Positions 44,351-56,700 of a DNA stretch of 64,000 nt are shown here, piece by piece. Within the stretch, counting starts at the first letter, position 1. Each line of letters opens with the position of its first letter. The stretch is from Linanthus parryae (Eukaryota > Streptophyta > Magnoliopsida > Ericales > Polemoniaceae). The translations under genes were made by a program, and so were the position numbers. The notes beneath the pieces are model-generated. The model was not told where the DNA came from. It searched no databases and worked only from the letters and a program-made list of their open reading frames with translations. Where the stretch lies: positions 33,399,275-33,463,274 of the forward strand of contig JALGPY010000009.1 of assembly GCA_023055425.1 (NCBI GenBank), given 5' to 3'.

Positions 44351-45477
44351 CACTACAACAAATCCTGCTTTAAGTGACCAGTTTCATTCCGACAACCAGG
44401 ATTCCAGGATTCCTGTCGTTGATACTAGTATAAACATTTATATTTTTCTATTTGTCGTCTGACTAGTCGTCTGTCAGATTTTTAAAGACTAACTGTGATT
44501 CTGTCGTGGGAACACGACAAGTCATCCGAAATCGAAAATTATTAACGACGTGCAGTATTGTCGTCAACGGATCTAAATACATTTTTGACCAAATTTTTGG
44601 GCGGGAAATTGGCATTCGCTAAATTTTGGGGAGGGAAGTGAAATCTCACCAAATGATGGAGGCAAAATCAGATCCAACCAAAAAATGAAATTCACCTATC
44701 AGCTCAACTAACAATTCCCCGACCATTTCTCCCCTCTTTCGGCCTCCATATCGAATCCACATGAACCCTAAGCTCGCCATTAATCATCTTCCACACACGC
44801 CGCTACCACCGCCGACTCTCTCTTTCTCTATCTCTGAATGGCCGTGGTCCTCTTGCCACCACCGTCTCTCTGTCGTTCCCTTTTCCATGTCTCACCCTTC
44901 ACTAACATCTGTACTCAGAAGTACTGGTCGGTCTCTCTCGCGCGCTCTCACAGTCTGAATTTGGGTTCAGAATTTCATGCACTTTTCAATTTGGGTTCTA
45001 ATTGGTGGCTTGAGCTCAGATCTAACAAGACATTTTCATTTCTTTGACTTAAAAGGAGAAATGTTACTATGATATCTGTATTTGTAGGTCGGACTCCATA
45101 TTTCATGCTTCTATGTGATTTAATTTTACTGTGATATCTGCAAAAAATTTAAGTATTGGTAAATCCTGTGTTCGGATCTGCTGAGTGTAGAATGTGGTTT
45201 TACAGTACTGCATACGAAGCTAAAAAATTTTCTCACATAACCAAATGGTTGTTGTTAACTGATTAGAAAGTCTGTATTCATGGGCTGAATGATATATATA
45301 AGCAGCAAGATACTGATAGGAATGTGTGTTTTAGTGTGTTATAATTTGGCTAGTTGAATGTGATGTGGATGAAACTGAGGTACTTGAAAATGTGCATGTC
45401 CCCCAATTTATATGTACCATATGAAGTGTTTTAGTACCCTATGTCATTGGTGCCAGTTGATAATTTGATGTGTCCAA

Positions 45478-45572
45478 ACTTCTAGTTGTTTAAGAGGCTG
45501 TGATGATATATCTATCGAATTCACTCATTGAAGCTGTTAGAGTGTAATATGCATGGAAAGGCAAAATTATTT
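45478..45572 (+). repeat. CACTA internal repeat, copy 1
   Basis: The unit pattern is AAGAGGCTGTGATGATAT...GAATTCACTC...GTAGCC/AAGCTG...TGATATGCATGGCAAGGCAAA. This copy is the most diverged; see copies at 45640 and 63910. Confidence 0.65.
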
Positions 45573-45639
45573 TACAACATGGTATTATAATCCCTTACTT
45601 GGTGTAAATGAGTACTTATCTTATCCTCTTCATGCTCAC

Positions 45640-45735
45640 TGAAGAGGCCGTTATGATATGGATCGTTCGAATTCACTCTTTGTAGCCGATAAAGTGTCAT
45701 GATATGCATGGCAAGGCAAAATCCTTTTGCCACCT
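45640..45735 (+). repeat. CACTA internal repeat, copy 2
   Basis: It contains GATATGGATCGTTCGAATTC, then GTAGCCGATAAAGTGT and ATATGCATGGCAAGGC, and is about 90% identical to 63910-64000. Confidence 0.8.
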
Positions 45736-45837
45736 CTGATCATCGACCTCTTATATAGTTTTCACGAGTACAAATCTGAGCCCATTTCTGTATTTCCGTA
45801 TGTTCATTCCATATTTGTTATTTGTTAATTATTTGTT

Positions 45838-45985
45838 ATTTCCTCCGTTCAACCTCTCTTATGCTTGTTCATGTGAATGTCTGCTAATGATGCAAACATT
45901 TTTGCATGAAAACCGAGTCAGAGTGTCCTTCGCATGACCCCGCAGACAGTAACGGATGAACGAATGGATTTTCAGTGAATGTAAT
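45838..45985 (+). repeat. CACTA hairpin repeat, copy 1 (diverged)
   Basis: TTTCCTCCGTTCAACCTCTCTT is followed by a foldback whose centre is AATGATGCAAACATTTTTGCAT. The outer arms (CATGTGAATG... / ...CCTTCGCATG) pair poorly compared with copies 2 and 3. Confidence 0.6.
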
Positions 45986-46109
45986 TAGTTCATTAATAAG
46001 TCGGTATATTGCAAAAGGAAATTATCCATAAAAACAGTAACTAAAAGTGTAGACCTCGTTGTCCTATTTGAACCCATCTTTCATGGAAGTCCCCCCTCTC
46101 CCATTTGTT

Positions 46110-46290
46110 ATTTCCTCCTTTGAACCTCTCTTTCTTGGTGTGCTTGTGAAGGGAATTTTGACCCGCTGATAATGTTGGCAAAATGATGCAAACCTTTATG
46201 CATCCAAAATGGGTCAAAGTGACCTTCACAAGTACTCGTAGACTATAGAGGATGAAAGGTCTGATTTAGCAATGAATTGTATTTCAGTGC
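46110..46290 (+). repeat. CACTA hairpin repeat, copy 2
   Basis: TTTCCTCCTTTGAACCTCTCTT leads into CTTGTGAAGGGAATTTTGACCC (46143-46164), an inner GATGCAAACCTTTATGCATC, and GGGTCAAAGTGACCTTCACAAG (46210-46231). The outer arms pair with three mismatches over 22 bp. It is followed by ACTCG...TATAGAGGATGAAAGG and TTTAGCAATG. Confidence 0.8.
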
Positions 46291-46584
46291 CATTCAATTC
46301 AATGTTATGGCTTAGTGCTTCGACCGCTTGGGATGTTATGAATGATGCAGATGAATGAAATATAAGAAATATCTTCAATGGAATAATGTTGAGCTGTATT
46401 CGTAGGGATCCATCTTTCATGATTCTAATTTCAATGAGGTGCATTGTCGCATAATATACGTTGTTTTGAAGATTCGTGGAGAATTAATTACCTCTGGGTC
46501 ATTGATTTGACGAGTATGAGATACTAGTTAATTGCTTCGTAACTTGTGACATATATTAGTTTGTTAGAGCTTTATTGTGATATT

Positions 46585-46747
46585 TGTTAATTCCTCCGTT
46601 GAAACACTTTTGTACATGTAGTTGCGAGGGTTACTTTGACCCTCTGATCGTGTTTGAAAAATGATGCAAAAATTTGTGCATCGAGTCCGGGTCAAAGTAG
46701 CCTTCGCAACTACTCGCATAATATAGAGTATGAAAGGAGGAATTAGC
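46585..46747 (+). repeat. CACTA hairpin repeat, copy 3, split by the nested copia
   Basis: AATTCCTCCGTTGAAACACTTTT leads to AGTTGCGAGGGTTACTTTGACCC (46620-46642), inner GATGCAAAAATTTGTGCATC, and GGGTCAAAGTAGCCTTCGCAACT (46690-46712). The repeat continues to GGAATTAGC, where the nested copia enters, and resumes at 63728 with AATATATGTTATTTCAGT, matching the end of copy 2. Confidence 0.8.
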
Positions 46748-48164
46748 TGTAGGGTTTTGATTCATGGATGCGCAACATAAACACAAATAAACATAACCCA
46801 TGCAAAACCCTCCAAGGATCACAAGTCAAGAGACATAACGATGGTAAGAGAAGAAATCAATAACACACCTTAGGGTTTCTCCTTTGATGACTTCAAACGT
46901 GAATTGTGTCACGTTCTCTATAGTTGATCCACGCCTAGAGTTGAATTCTAAATATTCAAATCCTTGGTGCTAGCCCGGAATGAGGAAGAGGAAGAAGAAT
47001 CACGCAAAACGAGACGAAATAAGGAGGTCTCGGCCTCCTTGTGGCCGACGGGGACGGGCGGCGGCAAAGGGGGGCGGCGGCTCCTCTTTGCTTTCTTGCT
47101 CTTTCCTTTTGTTCTCTCCCACTCAAGTTATGATCAATAAGGTCATAAGCGTGGGAAGGAAGGAAGGAGTGTCCTTTATATAGTCCAACAAATCCTTGCC
47201 AACTACCTAAAGGACCTATTCTAGTCCTACTAGAATTCCGTTTAGTCCCTTCCTTGCAAATTAGTCCTACTAAGTTTGCAAGGTGTTGCAAAGTGATCCT
47301 TCTAATTAATTAATCCTATTAATTGATTCCCAAATCTAGTTCAACCTCTATATAGCGTGTGACCCCATAGGTTCCATCTAGTTGGTAGCAACAATTTGCT
47401 AATACGGAGCGGTTTCTAGCAAAACATCCACTCTAGCCAACTAATATAATAGTCATCTTGACAAACCTTGTACAAGTAATTGTCTCATCCCTTTGTCTCT
47501 ATATCCGGATTGGACACGAGACATACAAGTCACACTCGTGTATCCAATCCACAGTTTCTCGATCCATGGTAATAGCCTTATTCGTGCAAATAGCATCAAT
47601 ATTCCATATTGATTTATTTGAGTCTGGCCAGACATTCTATAAGCACTATCCCTCGAGTGGCCTATGATATTTACTCCCGTTATGTGGGAGGGAAAAGTTC
47701 TATCTACGTCCACTACGATCTCTAAGATTTTTCTTATTGTATCCGGTACACGCCTTTATAACTACCCAGTTATGACGCTACCAAAATCACAATAATCCAC
47801 AACTATAATATCTAGCGACTTCAAGTCTAAGGATGACAATACCATTGCACCACGAGAAGCGCGTGTGACTTATCATAACGTGTATGTAGCCTTCTCGGAG
47901 ATGGGTCAATCCAGTGCGCCATTACCCTTAATGCACACCTATGTGTTGGATCATGATATCTCTATATCAATCCAACCCCATACTAGTCTATAGATGATTG
48001 TCCCATTAATCATTATACTGGACTAGGGATATTTAAGATAAACAACACAATTGTAAATCTAAGGACTTCATTATATTAAATATCCAATAAATAATAAAAT
48101 GAATTTTCTAGCCACAAATAAATTCATACTAAACTAGATTGCCTCTAGGTCATCTATTCCAACA
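46748..48164 (-). repeat. 3' LTR (1417 bp) of the outer minus-strand copia
   Basis: On the minus strand it starts TGTTGGAATAGATG next to the polypurine tract and ends CAAAACCCTACA. It contains a GC-rich block (about 47030-47085) and a minus-strand TATATAAAGG box near 47175. Confidence 0.92.
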
Positions 48165-48177
48165 GTCTCCCACTTGC
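48165..48177 (-). other. Polypurine tract of the outer copia
   Basis: Read on the minus strand as GCAAGTGGGAGAC, directly before the 3' LTR. The same sequence serves the inner element and, nearly unchanged, the old plus-strand copia. Confidence 0.9.
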
Positions 48178-48178
48178 A

Positions 48179-51100
48179 TTAGAGCCAATATGGCGCATCT
48201 CGTATGACCATACTCCTAGTGTGCCCTTCATGCTTCCACTGCGTAAGCGGCTTTGTAAGTGGATCTGACAGATTCTCATCTGTATGAATCTTGCATATCC
48301 GAACGTCTCCTCTATCGATAATATCTCGAATCAGATGAAACTTCCTGAGCACGTGTTTGGATTTCTGGTGTGATCTGGGCTCCTTTGATTGCGCGATCGC
48401 CCCAGTGTTGTCACAGTACAACTCAACTGGATCCGCAATGCTAGGAACCACCAAGTTCAGAAACAAACTTTCTGATCCAAACAGCATCCTTTGCTACGCC
48501 ATTTGCAGCAATGTACTCAGCCTCTGTTGTAGAATCACCCACCGTCTCTTTCTTGGAACTCTTCCAGCTCAGCGCTGCTGCATTCAGGCAGACTATGATC
48601 TAAAGTCATCTCTGTCGGTTTGGAAGCTTGCATCAGTGTAACCCCTTACACGCAACTCTTCCTCACCGCCAAATATCAAGAAGGCATCCTTAGTTCTTCT
48701 CAAGTACTTTAGGATGTTCTTGACTGCAATTCAGTGACTCTCACCTGGATTGGATTGGTATCTTCTTGTCATAATCAAGGCATATGACACATCTGGTCTA
48801 GTACATAACATGGCGTACATGATATATCCTATGGCCGAGTCATAGGGAATTCGACTCATGCGTTCCTTCTCAATCTCATTGGAAGGACAACCACTCTTCG
48901 AAAGAGTGATTCCATGTGACATGGGCAAGAATCCCTTCTTGGAATCTTGCATGTTGAACCGTTTCAAAACCTTGTCAATATATGTACTCTGACTTAGGCC
49001 TAGCAGTCTCTTAGATATATCTCTATAGATCTTTATACCGAGTATATAGTCTGCTTCCCCTAAGTCCTTCATTGAGAAACACTTCCCTAGCCAATCTTTA
49101 ACAGATTGCAGCATGGGAACGTCGTTTCCAATGAGTAGTATGTCATCCACATACAAGACCAGAAAAGCTGCAGAGCTCCCACTAACCTTCTTGTAGACAC
49201 AAGACTCATCTTCGTTTCTGATGAAGCCAAACTCTTTGACTACTTCATCAAAACGTCGATTCCAACTCCTAGAAGCTTGCTTCAATCCATAAATGGATCG
49301 TTGCAGCTTACAGACTTTGTTGGCTTGCTTTGGATCCTCAAAACTCTCCGGCTATATCATATACACGTCCTCGAGGAGATTCCCATAAAGGAATGCTGTT
49401 TTGACATCCATCTGCCAAATCTCATAGTCATGATATGCGGCAATCGCAAGTAGGATTCGGATGGATTTGGTCATAGTGACTGGTGAAAAGGTTTCATCAT
49501 AGTTAATACCATGAATCTGTCTGAATCCTTTAGCCACCAATCGGCCCTTATAGATAATCACATTACCATCCATGTCGATCTTCTTCTTGAAGACCCACTT
49601 GCACTCTATGGGCCGCGCCCCTTCGGTTGGTTCCACCAAAGTCCATACTTTGTTGGTATACATGGATTTCATCTCGGATCTCATGGCTCCTAGCCACTTC
49701 TGAGAGTGTGGGCCTTTCATGGCCTCTTCATAGGTAGTAGGCTCATCATCTATGAGCATCGTGTCACCGGAATCGGTCACGAGAAGTCCATACCTCTCGG
49801 GTTCTTGGCGCACTCTACTAGGTCTACGAAGCTCTTGTGTTACCTGAACATGTTCCTCCACAACTCCTTGTGGTTCCTGTTCATGTTCCATAATCGGTTC
49901 AGTGATTTGTGGTTCTTGAATTTCTTCAAGTTCTACAGTCCTCCCACTTGCTTCTTTAGAGACAAACTCTCTTTCTAGAAACACGCCGGTCCGAGCAACA
50001 AACACTTTGTTCTCGGTTGGATTGTGGAAGTAGTAACCCTTAGTTTCCTTAGGGTACCCCACAAATTTACACTTATCGGATTTTGGCCCTAGCTTTTCTG
50101 ATTGTAAACGTTTTATATAGACATCGCAGCCCCAAATCCTCATGAACGACAGCGTGGGACGCCTCCCACTCCACATCTCATGTGGTGTCTTCACGACTGA
50201 TTTAGATGGAACACGGTTAATGGTGAAAGTTGCACTTAATAGAGCGTGGCCCCAAAACGATAATGAAATATCGGTTTGACACATCATAGATCGAACCATA
50301 TACAATAGGGTTTGATTTCTCCTCTCAGACACGCCATTCCATTGTGGCGTTCCGGGTGGAGTGAGTTGGGACACGATCCCACACTCTCTAAGATAGTCGT
50401 CAAATTCTTGGCTCAAGTATTCTCCTCCACGATCCGATCGTAGAGCCTTGATACTTTTGCCAAGTTGCTTCTCTACTTCATTCTTGAATTCTTTGAACAC
50501 TTCAAAGGATTCGGATTTGACCCTCATAAAGTACACAAATTCATATCTACTGTAATCATCAGTAAATGTAATGAAGTAGACGTAACCACCCATGGCAGGC
50601 GTGGCAAATGGCCCACACACATCAGTATGTATGAGTGCCAATTGCTCACTAGTCCTCTCACCTTTCTTCTTGAAAGGGGACTTTGTCATTTTTCCCAAAA
50701 AACAAGCCTCACATGTCTCATATGATTCAAAATCAAATGAGTCTAGTAGTCCATCCTTATGGAGTCTAGATACACATTTCTCGTTTATGTGGCCTAAACA
50801 CAATGCCATAAGTAAGCAGGATTTAAATCATTTATTTATTCCGCTTGGTATTAATGTTGTAGAGAGGATTGCTTAGATCAAGGACATACAGTCCATTAAA
50901 TAATTGCGCACTATAATAGTGAATATTATTCAAATAAAAGGAACAACAATTGTTCTTTATTGAAATAATAAAACCTTCCTGGTCCAAACAAGAAATAAAA
51001 AATAATGTTTCTGCTCATAGCAGACACAAAATAGCAATTATTTAATTCTAAAACTAATCCTGAAGGCAGAGATAGCTCGTACACGCCCACAGCCAACGCA

Positions 51101-52113
51101 GCAACTTTTTCTCCATTCCCAACGCGTAGATCTATCTCCCCTTTAGCCAATCTTCTACTTCTCTTTAGATCCTGCACATTTCGAAAAATGTGAGATCCAC
51201 ATCCAGTATCTAATACCCATGATGTAGAGACAGTTAAATTGACATCCACAACAAAAATACCTGGTGATGGTGGAATCACTATTCCAAGGCTCTTGTCCTC
51301 CAGATATTTTGGGCAGTTCCTCCTCCAGTGTCCTGGCTGACTGCAGTAGTGACACTCACCTTTAGTCACACCTTTGGCAATGCCACCAACAGGCTTAAGG
51401 GCAGGTTCCTTGGACTTGGCAATTGACATGCCTTTTCCCTTGGAGGACGAGGCAAACCTTTTGCCCATTCCTTTCTGCACCATCATAATGGCCTTGCCAT
51501 TACCCTTGTTGATGCTTTGTTCAGCTGTCCTCAACATATTGAGAAAATCAGGCAGTGGTTTCACGATCTCGTTCATGTTATAGTCCATGATGAACTGTCC
51601 ATAACTCTCAGGCAACGATTGCAACACGAGATCGGTTGCCAACTCTTGGCCGACCGGGAACCCCAGTCGGGCAAGATTCTCCAGGTACCCGATCATAGAG
51701 AGTACATGGGGTCCCACCGGGTTCCCTTCTGCCAGATGAAACTTGAACAATTCCTTAGAGACCTCATACGTCTCAACCCTAGCCTGCTCTTGGAAGAGCT
51801 GCTTCAGATGCTCGATCATATCGACATCATTCATGTTTTCGTGTTGCTTCTAAAGCTCAGAATTCATGGTGCATAGCATAAGGCAGGCCGCATCATTAGC
51901 GTCATCAACACGATTTTGATACGCCTTTAGGGCTGCACGTGTTTGGTTCTCTGGACCTGCTGGAACATGCTCCTCTATTGCGTACAGTTTCTTCTCTTGC
52001 TTGAGAACGATTCTCAAGTTTCTGTACCAATCAAAGAAGTTGGTTCCAGAGAACTTGTCCTTCTCAAGGACATATTGTAGGGAATGTTGTGAACTCGATG
52101 AGTTGTTTTCCAT
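48179..52113 (-). pseudogene. Gag-pol of the outer minus-strand copia, recently broken
   Basis: It starts at 52113 on the minus strand (MENNSSSSQHSLQYVLEK) and is collinear with the intact relative at 53799-57749. Lesions by comparison: Gln-to-stop at 51850-51852 in gag, a frameshift near 51000 after the protease region (RNIIFYF), a 1-bp loss near 50800 in the integrase zinc region, Gln-to-stop at 49352-49354 just after LLEDVYMI in the reverse transcriptase, Trp-to-stop at 48731-48733 after NPGESH, and a short deletion near 48595 in RNase H (FRSQSGYVF region). The protease motif DTGCGSH, zinc knuckle CHYCSQPGHWRRNC, integrase LRSDRGGEY and RT YVDD all remain readable, so inactivation is mild and probably not ancient. 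Confidence 0.93.
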
Positions 52114-52354
52114 TTGGAATTCTACAAAAGAAAAAAACGAAAGTTTTAGTATTTTTGAATTTTTGACTACATTTAATAATGGCTAGTTTATCAAATATAG
52201 GTCCCACTATTTTTCTACGGATTAATAACCCTCAAGATATTAATGCGGAAAATATCGTTATATTTTCTAGTGGGCCAATATCCATGTTTCATCTCCTTAT
52301 GAGCTTGCTTTGGCAAGTCACCCATAATTTCACTACTTTAGGTAGGAACAATTC

Positions 52355-53784
52355 TGTAGGGTTTTGATTCATGGATCGCGCAAACGGAAGCATAATCAAA
52401 CAAACAACCATGCAAAACCCTCCAAGGATCACAAGTCTAGATGCATAACGATAGTGAAGGTAAGAAATCATAAACACACCTTTGGGTTCTCCTTGATGAC
52501 TTCAAACGCGAATAGTGTCACGTTCTCTATAGTTGATCCACGCCTAGAGTTGTTCCTAGATCTCCAATCACCTTGGTGCTAGCCCGGATTGAAAGGAGGG
52601 TGAAGAAATCACGCAAAACGAGACACCAAAAGGGGGCTCGGCCCTTTGTGGCGTCGGGGACAAGGGGGCGGCGGCAGTAGGGGGCGGCGTCCCTCTTTGC
52701 TTGCTCTCTCTCTCCTTTGTTCTCTCCTACTCTTGTTATGTTCTCTCTAGAGCATAAAGTGTGTAGGGAAGGAAGGAGGAGGGTCCTTTATATAGTCCAA
52801 CAACTCCTTGTCAACTACCTAAAGGACTTATTCTAGTCCTACTAGAGTTCAATTTAGTCCCTTCCTTGCAAATTAGTCCCCACTAAGTTTGCAAGGGTTT
52901 GCAAAGTGATCCTTCTAATTAATTAATCCAATTAATTAATTCCACAATCTAGTACAACTCTATATAGCGTGTGACCCCATAGGTTCTATCTAGTTGGTAG
53001 CAACTCTTTGCTAATATGGAGCGGTTTCTAGCAAAACATCCATTCTAGCCAACTAATAGAATAGTCATCTAGACAACCTTGTACAAGTAATTGTCTCATC
53101 CCTTTGCCTCCATATCCGGATTGGACACGAGACATACAAGTCACACTCGTATATCCAATCCCTAGTTTCTCGATCCATGGAATAGCCTTATTCGTGCAAA
53201 TAACATCAATATCCCATATATTGATTTATTTGAGTCTGGCCAGACATTCTATAAGCACTATCCTCGAGTGGCCTTGGATATTTGCTCCCGTTATGTGGGA
53301 GGGGAAAATCCTCTCTACGTCCACTACGATCTCTAAGCTTGCTTCTCATTGTCTCCAGTACACGCCTTTATAACTACCCAGTTACGGTGTAGCGTTTAAC
53401 GCTACCAAGATCACAATGATCCACAACTAGAATATCTAGTGACTTCAAGTCTAAGGATGACAATACCATTGTACCCGAGAAGCACTTGTGACTCAACATA
53501 ACGTGTATGCAGCCTTCTCGGTAATGGGTCAATCCAGTGCAACATTCCGTAATGCACACCTATGTGTTGGATCGTGATATCTCCATACCAATCCAACCCC
53601 ATACTAGTCTATAGATGATTGTCCCATTTAATCATTATACTCGACTAGGGATATTTAAGATAAACAACACAATTGTAAATCTAAGGACTTCATTATATTA
53701 AATATCCAATAAATAATAAATGAATTTCTAGCCAATTACAAATTCATACTAAACTAGATTGCCTCTAGGGCATCTATTCCAACA
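52355..53784 (-). repeat. 3' LTR (1430 bp) of the young copia
   Basis: On the minus strand it starts TGTTGGAATAGATGCCCTAG and ends CAAAACCCTACA. Compared base by base with 59439-60868: three substitutions, no indels. Confidence 0.96.
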
Positions 53785-53797
53785 GTCTCCCACTTGC
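53785..53797 (-). other. Polypurine tract of the young copia
   Basis: GCAAGTGGGAGAC on the minus strand, ending directly at the 3' LTR and adjacent to the gag-pol stop codon. Confidence 0.9.
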
Positions 53798-53798
53798 A

Positions 53799-56700
53799 CT
53801 AGAGCCAATCTGGCGCATCTCGTATGCCCATACTCCTAGTGTGCCCTTCATGCTTCCACTGCGTGAGAGGCTTCGTAAGCGGGTCTGACAGATTATCATC
53901 TGTAGGAATCTTGCATATCCGAACGTCTCCTCTATCGATAATATCTCGAATCAGATGGAACTTCCTGAGCACGTGCTTGGACTTCTGGTGCGATCTTGGT
54001 TCCTTTGATTGCGCGATCGCCCCAGTGTTGTCACAGAACAACTCCACTGGATCCGCAATGCTAGGGACCACACCAAGTTCAGAAACAAATTTTCTGATCC
54101 AAACAGCCTCCTTTGCTGCGCCATTTGCAGCAATGTACTCAGCCTCTGTTGTAGAATCAGCTACCGTCTCTTGCTTGGAACTCTTCCAGCTCACCGCTGC
54201 TCCATTCAGGCAAAACACATATCCCGACTGTGATCTAAAGTCATCTCTATCGGTTTGGAAGCTTGCATCAGTGTAACCCCTTACACGCAACTCTTCCTCA
54301 CCGCCAAACATCAAGAAGGCATCCTTAGTTCTTCTCAAGTACTTTAGGATGTTCTTGACAGCAATCCAGTGACTCTCACCCGGATTGGATTGGTATCTGC
54401 TTGTCATACTCAAGGCATATGACACATCTGGTCTAGTACATAACATGGCGTACATGATGGATCCTATGGTCGAGGCATAGGGAATCCTACTCATGCGTTC
54501 CTTCTCAATCTCATTGGAAGGACAACCACTCTTCGAAAGAGTGATTCCATGTGACATGGGCAAGAATCCCTTCTTGGAATCTTGCATGTTGAACCGTTTC
54601 AACACCTTGTCAATATATGTACTTTGGCTTAGGCCTAGCAACCTCTTAGATCTATCTCTATAGATCTTTATACCGAGTATATAGGCTGCTTCCCCTAAGT
54701 CCTTCATTGAGAAACACTTTCCTAGCCAATCTTTCACAGATTGCAGCATGGGAATGTCGTTTCCAATGAGTAGTATGTCATCTACATACAAGACCAGAAA
54801 AGCTACAGAGCTCCCACTAACCTTCTTGTAGACACAAGACTCATCTTCGTTTCTGATGAAGCCAAACTCTTTGACCACTTCATCAAAACGTCGATTCCAA
54901 CTCCTAGAAGCTTGCTTCAATCCATAAATGGATCGTTGCAGCTTACACACTTTGTTGGCTTGCTTTGGATCCTCAAAACCCTCCGGCTGTATCATATACA
55001 CGTCCTCGAGGAGATTCCCATAAAGGAATGCTGTTTTGACATCCATCTGCCAAATCTCATAGTCGTAGTATGCTGCAATCGCAAGTAGGATTCGGATGGA
55101 TTTGGTCATAGCGACTGGTGAAAAGGTTTCATCATAGTCAATACCATGAATCTGTCTGAATCCTTTAGCCACCAATCGGCCCTTATAGGTAATCACATTA
55201 CCATCCATGTCGATCTTCTTCTTGAAGACCCACTTGCACCCTATGGGCCGCGCCCCATCAGGTGGTTCCACCAAAGTCCATACTTTGTTGGCATACATGG
55301 ATTCCATCTCGGATCTCATGGCTTCAAGCCACTTCTGCGAGTCTGGGCCATTCATGGCCTCCTCATAGGTAGTAGGCTCATCATCTATGAGCATCGTGTC
55401 ACCGGAATCAGTTACGAGAAGTCCGTACCTCTCGGGTTCCTGGCGCACTCTACTAGATCTACGAAGCTCTTGTGTTACCTGAACAGGTGGATCCACAACT
55501 GCTTGTGATTCCTGTTCATGTTCCATAATCGGTTCTGCGATTTGTGGTTCTTGAACCTCTTCAAGTTCTACATTCCTCCCACTTGCTTCTTTAGAGACAA
55601 ACTCTCTTTCTAGAAACACGCCGGTCCGAGCAACAAACACTTTGTTCTCGGTTGGATTGTAGAAGTAGTATCCCTTAGTTTCCTTAGGGTACCCCACAAA
55701 TTTACACTTATCCGATTTAGGCCCCAGCTTGTCTGATTGTAAACGTTTTACATAGACATCGCAGCCCCAAATCCTCATGAACGACAATGTGGGACGCCTC
55801 CCACTCCGCATCTCATATGGTGTCTTCATGACTGATTTAGATGGAACACGGTTAATGGTAAAAGCTGCACTTAATAGAGCGTAGCCCCAAAACGATAATG
55901 GAAGATCGGTTTGACACATCATAGACCGAACCATATCCAATAGGGTTCGATTCCTCCTCTCGGACACGCCATTCCATTGTGGCGTTCCGGGTGGAGTGAG
56001 TTGGGACACGATCCCACACTCTCTAAGATAGTCGTCAAACTCTTGGCTCAAGTATTCTCCTCCACGATCCGATCGTAGAGCCTTGATACTTTTGCCAAGT
56101 TGCTTCTCTACTTCATTCTTGAATTCTTTGAACACTTCAAAGGATTCGGATTTTGCCCTCATAAGGTACACAAATCCATATCTACTGTAATCATCAGTAA
56201 ACGTAATGAAGTAGACATAACCACCCCTGGCAGGCGTGGCAAATGGCCCACATACATCGGTATGTATGAGCGCCAATTGCTCACTAGTCCTCTCACCTTT
56301 CTTATTGAAAGGGGACTTTGTCATTTTTCCCAATAAACAAGCCTCACATGTCTCATATGATTCAAAATCAAATGAGTCTAGCAATCCATCCTTATGGAGT
56401 CTAGATACACGTTTCTCATTTATGTGGCCTAAACGACAATGCCATAAATAAGCAGGATTTAAATCATTTATTTTAATCCGCTTGGTATTAATGTTGTAGA
56501 CAGGATTACTTAGATCAAGGACATAAAGTCCATTAAATAATTGCGCACTAAAATAGTGAATATTATTCAAATAAAAGGAACAACAATTGTTCTTTATTGA
56601 AATAATAAAACCTTCCTTGTCCAAACAAGAAATAGAAATAATGTTTCTGCTCATAGCAGGCACAAAATAGCAATTATTTAATTCTAAAACTAATCCTGAA

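Noticed and set aside
44761..44958. 65-codon ORF just inside the CACTA end
   Set aside because: Low-complexity Pro/Ser sequence without similarity known to me; it may be part of a spliced gene but cannot be supported.
45838..46747. Hairpin repeats considered as a CRISPR-like or attachment-site array
   Set aside because: Only three long, diverged units with unequal spacing in a plant transposon; there are no short identical repeats with spacers.
46980..47183. ORFs rich in R, G and A in the GC-rich block of the Angela-like LTRs (also at 62524, 52640, 59720)
   Set aside because: They lie inside LTRs, are low complexity and change frame between LTR copies.
53104..53373. 89-codon ORF repeated exactly at 60188-60457
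   Set aside because: It is repeated only because both LTRs are nearly identical; it is antisense to the element and has no domain.
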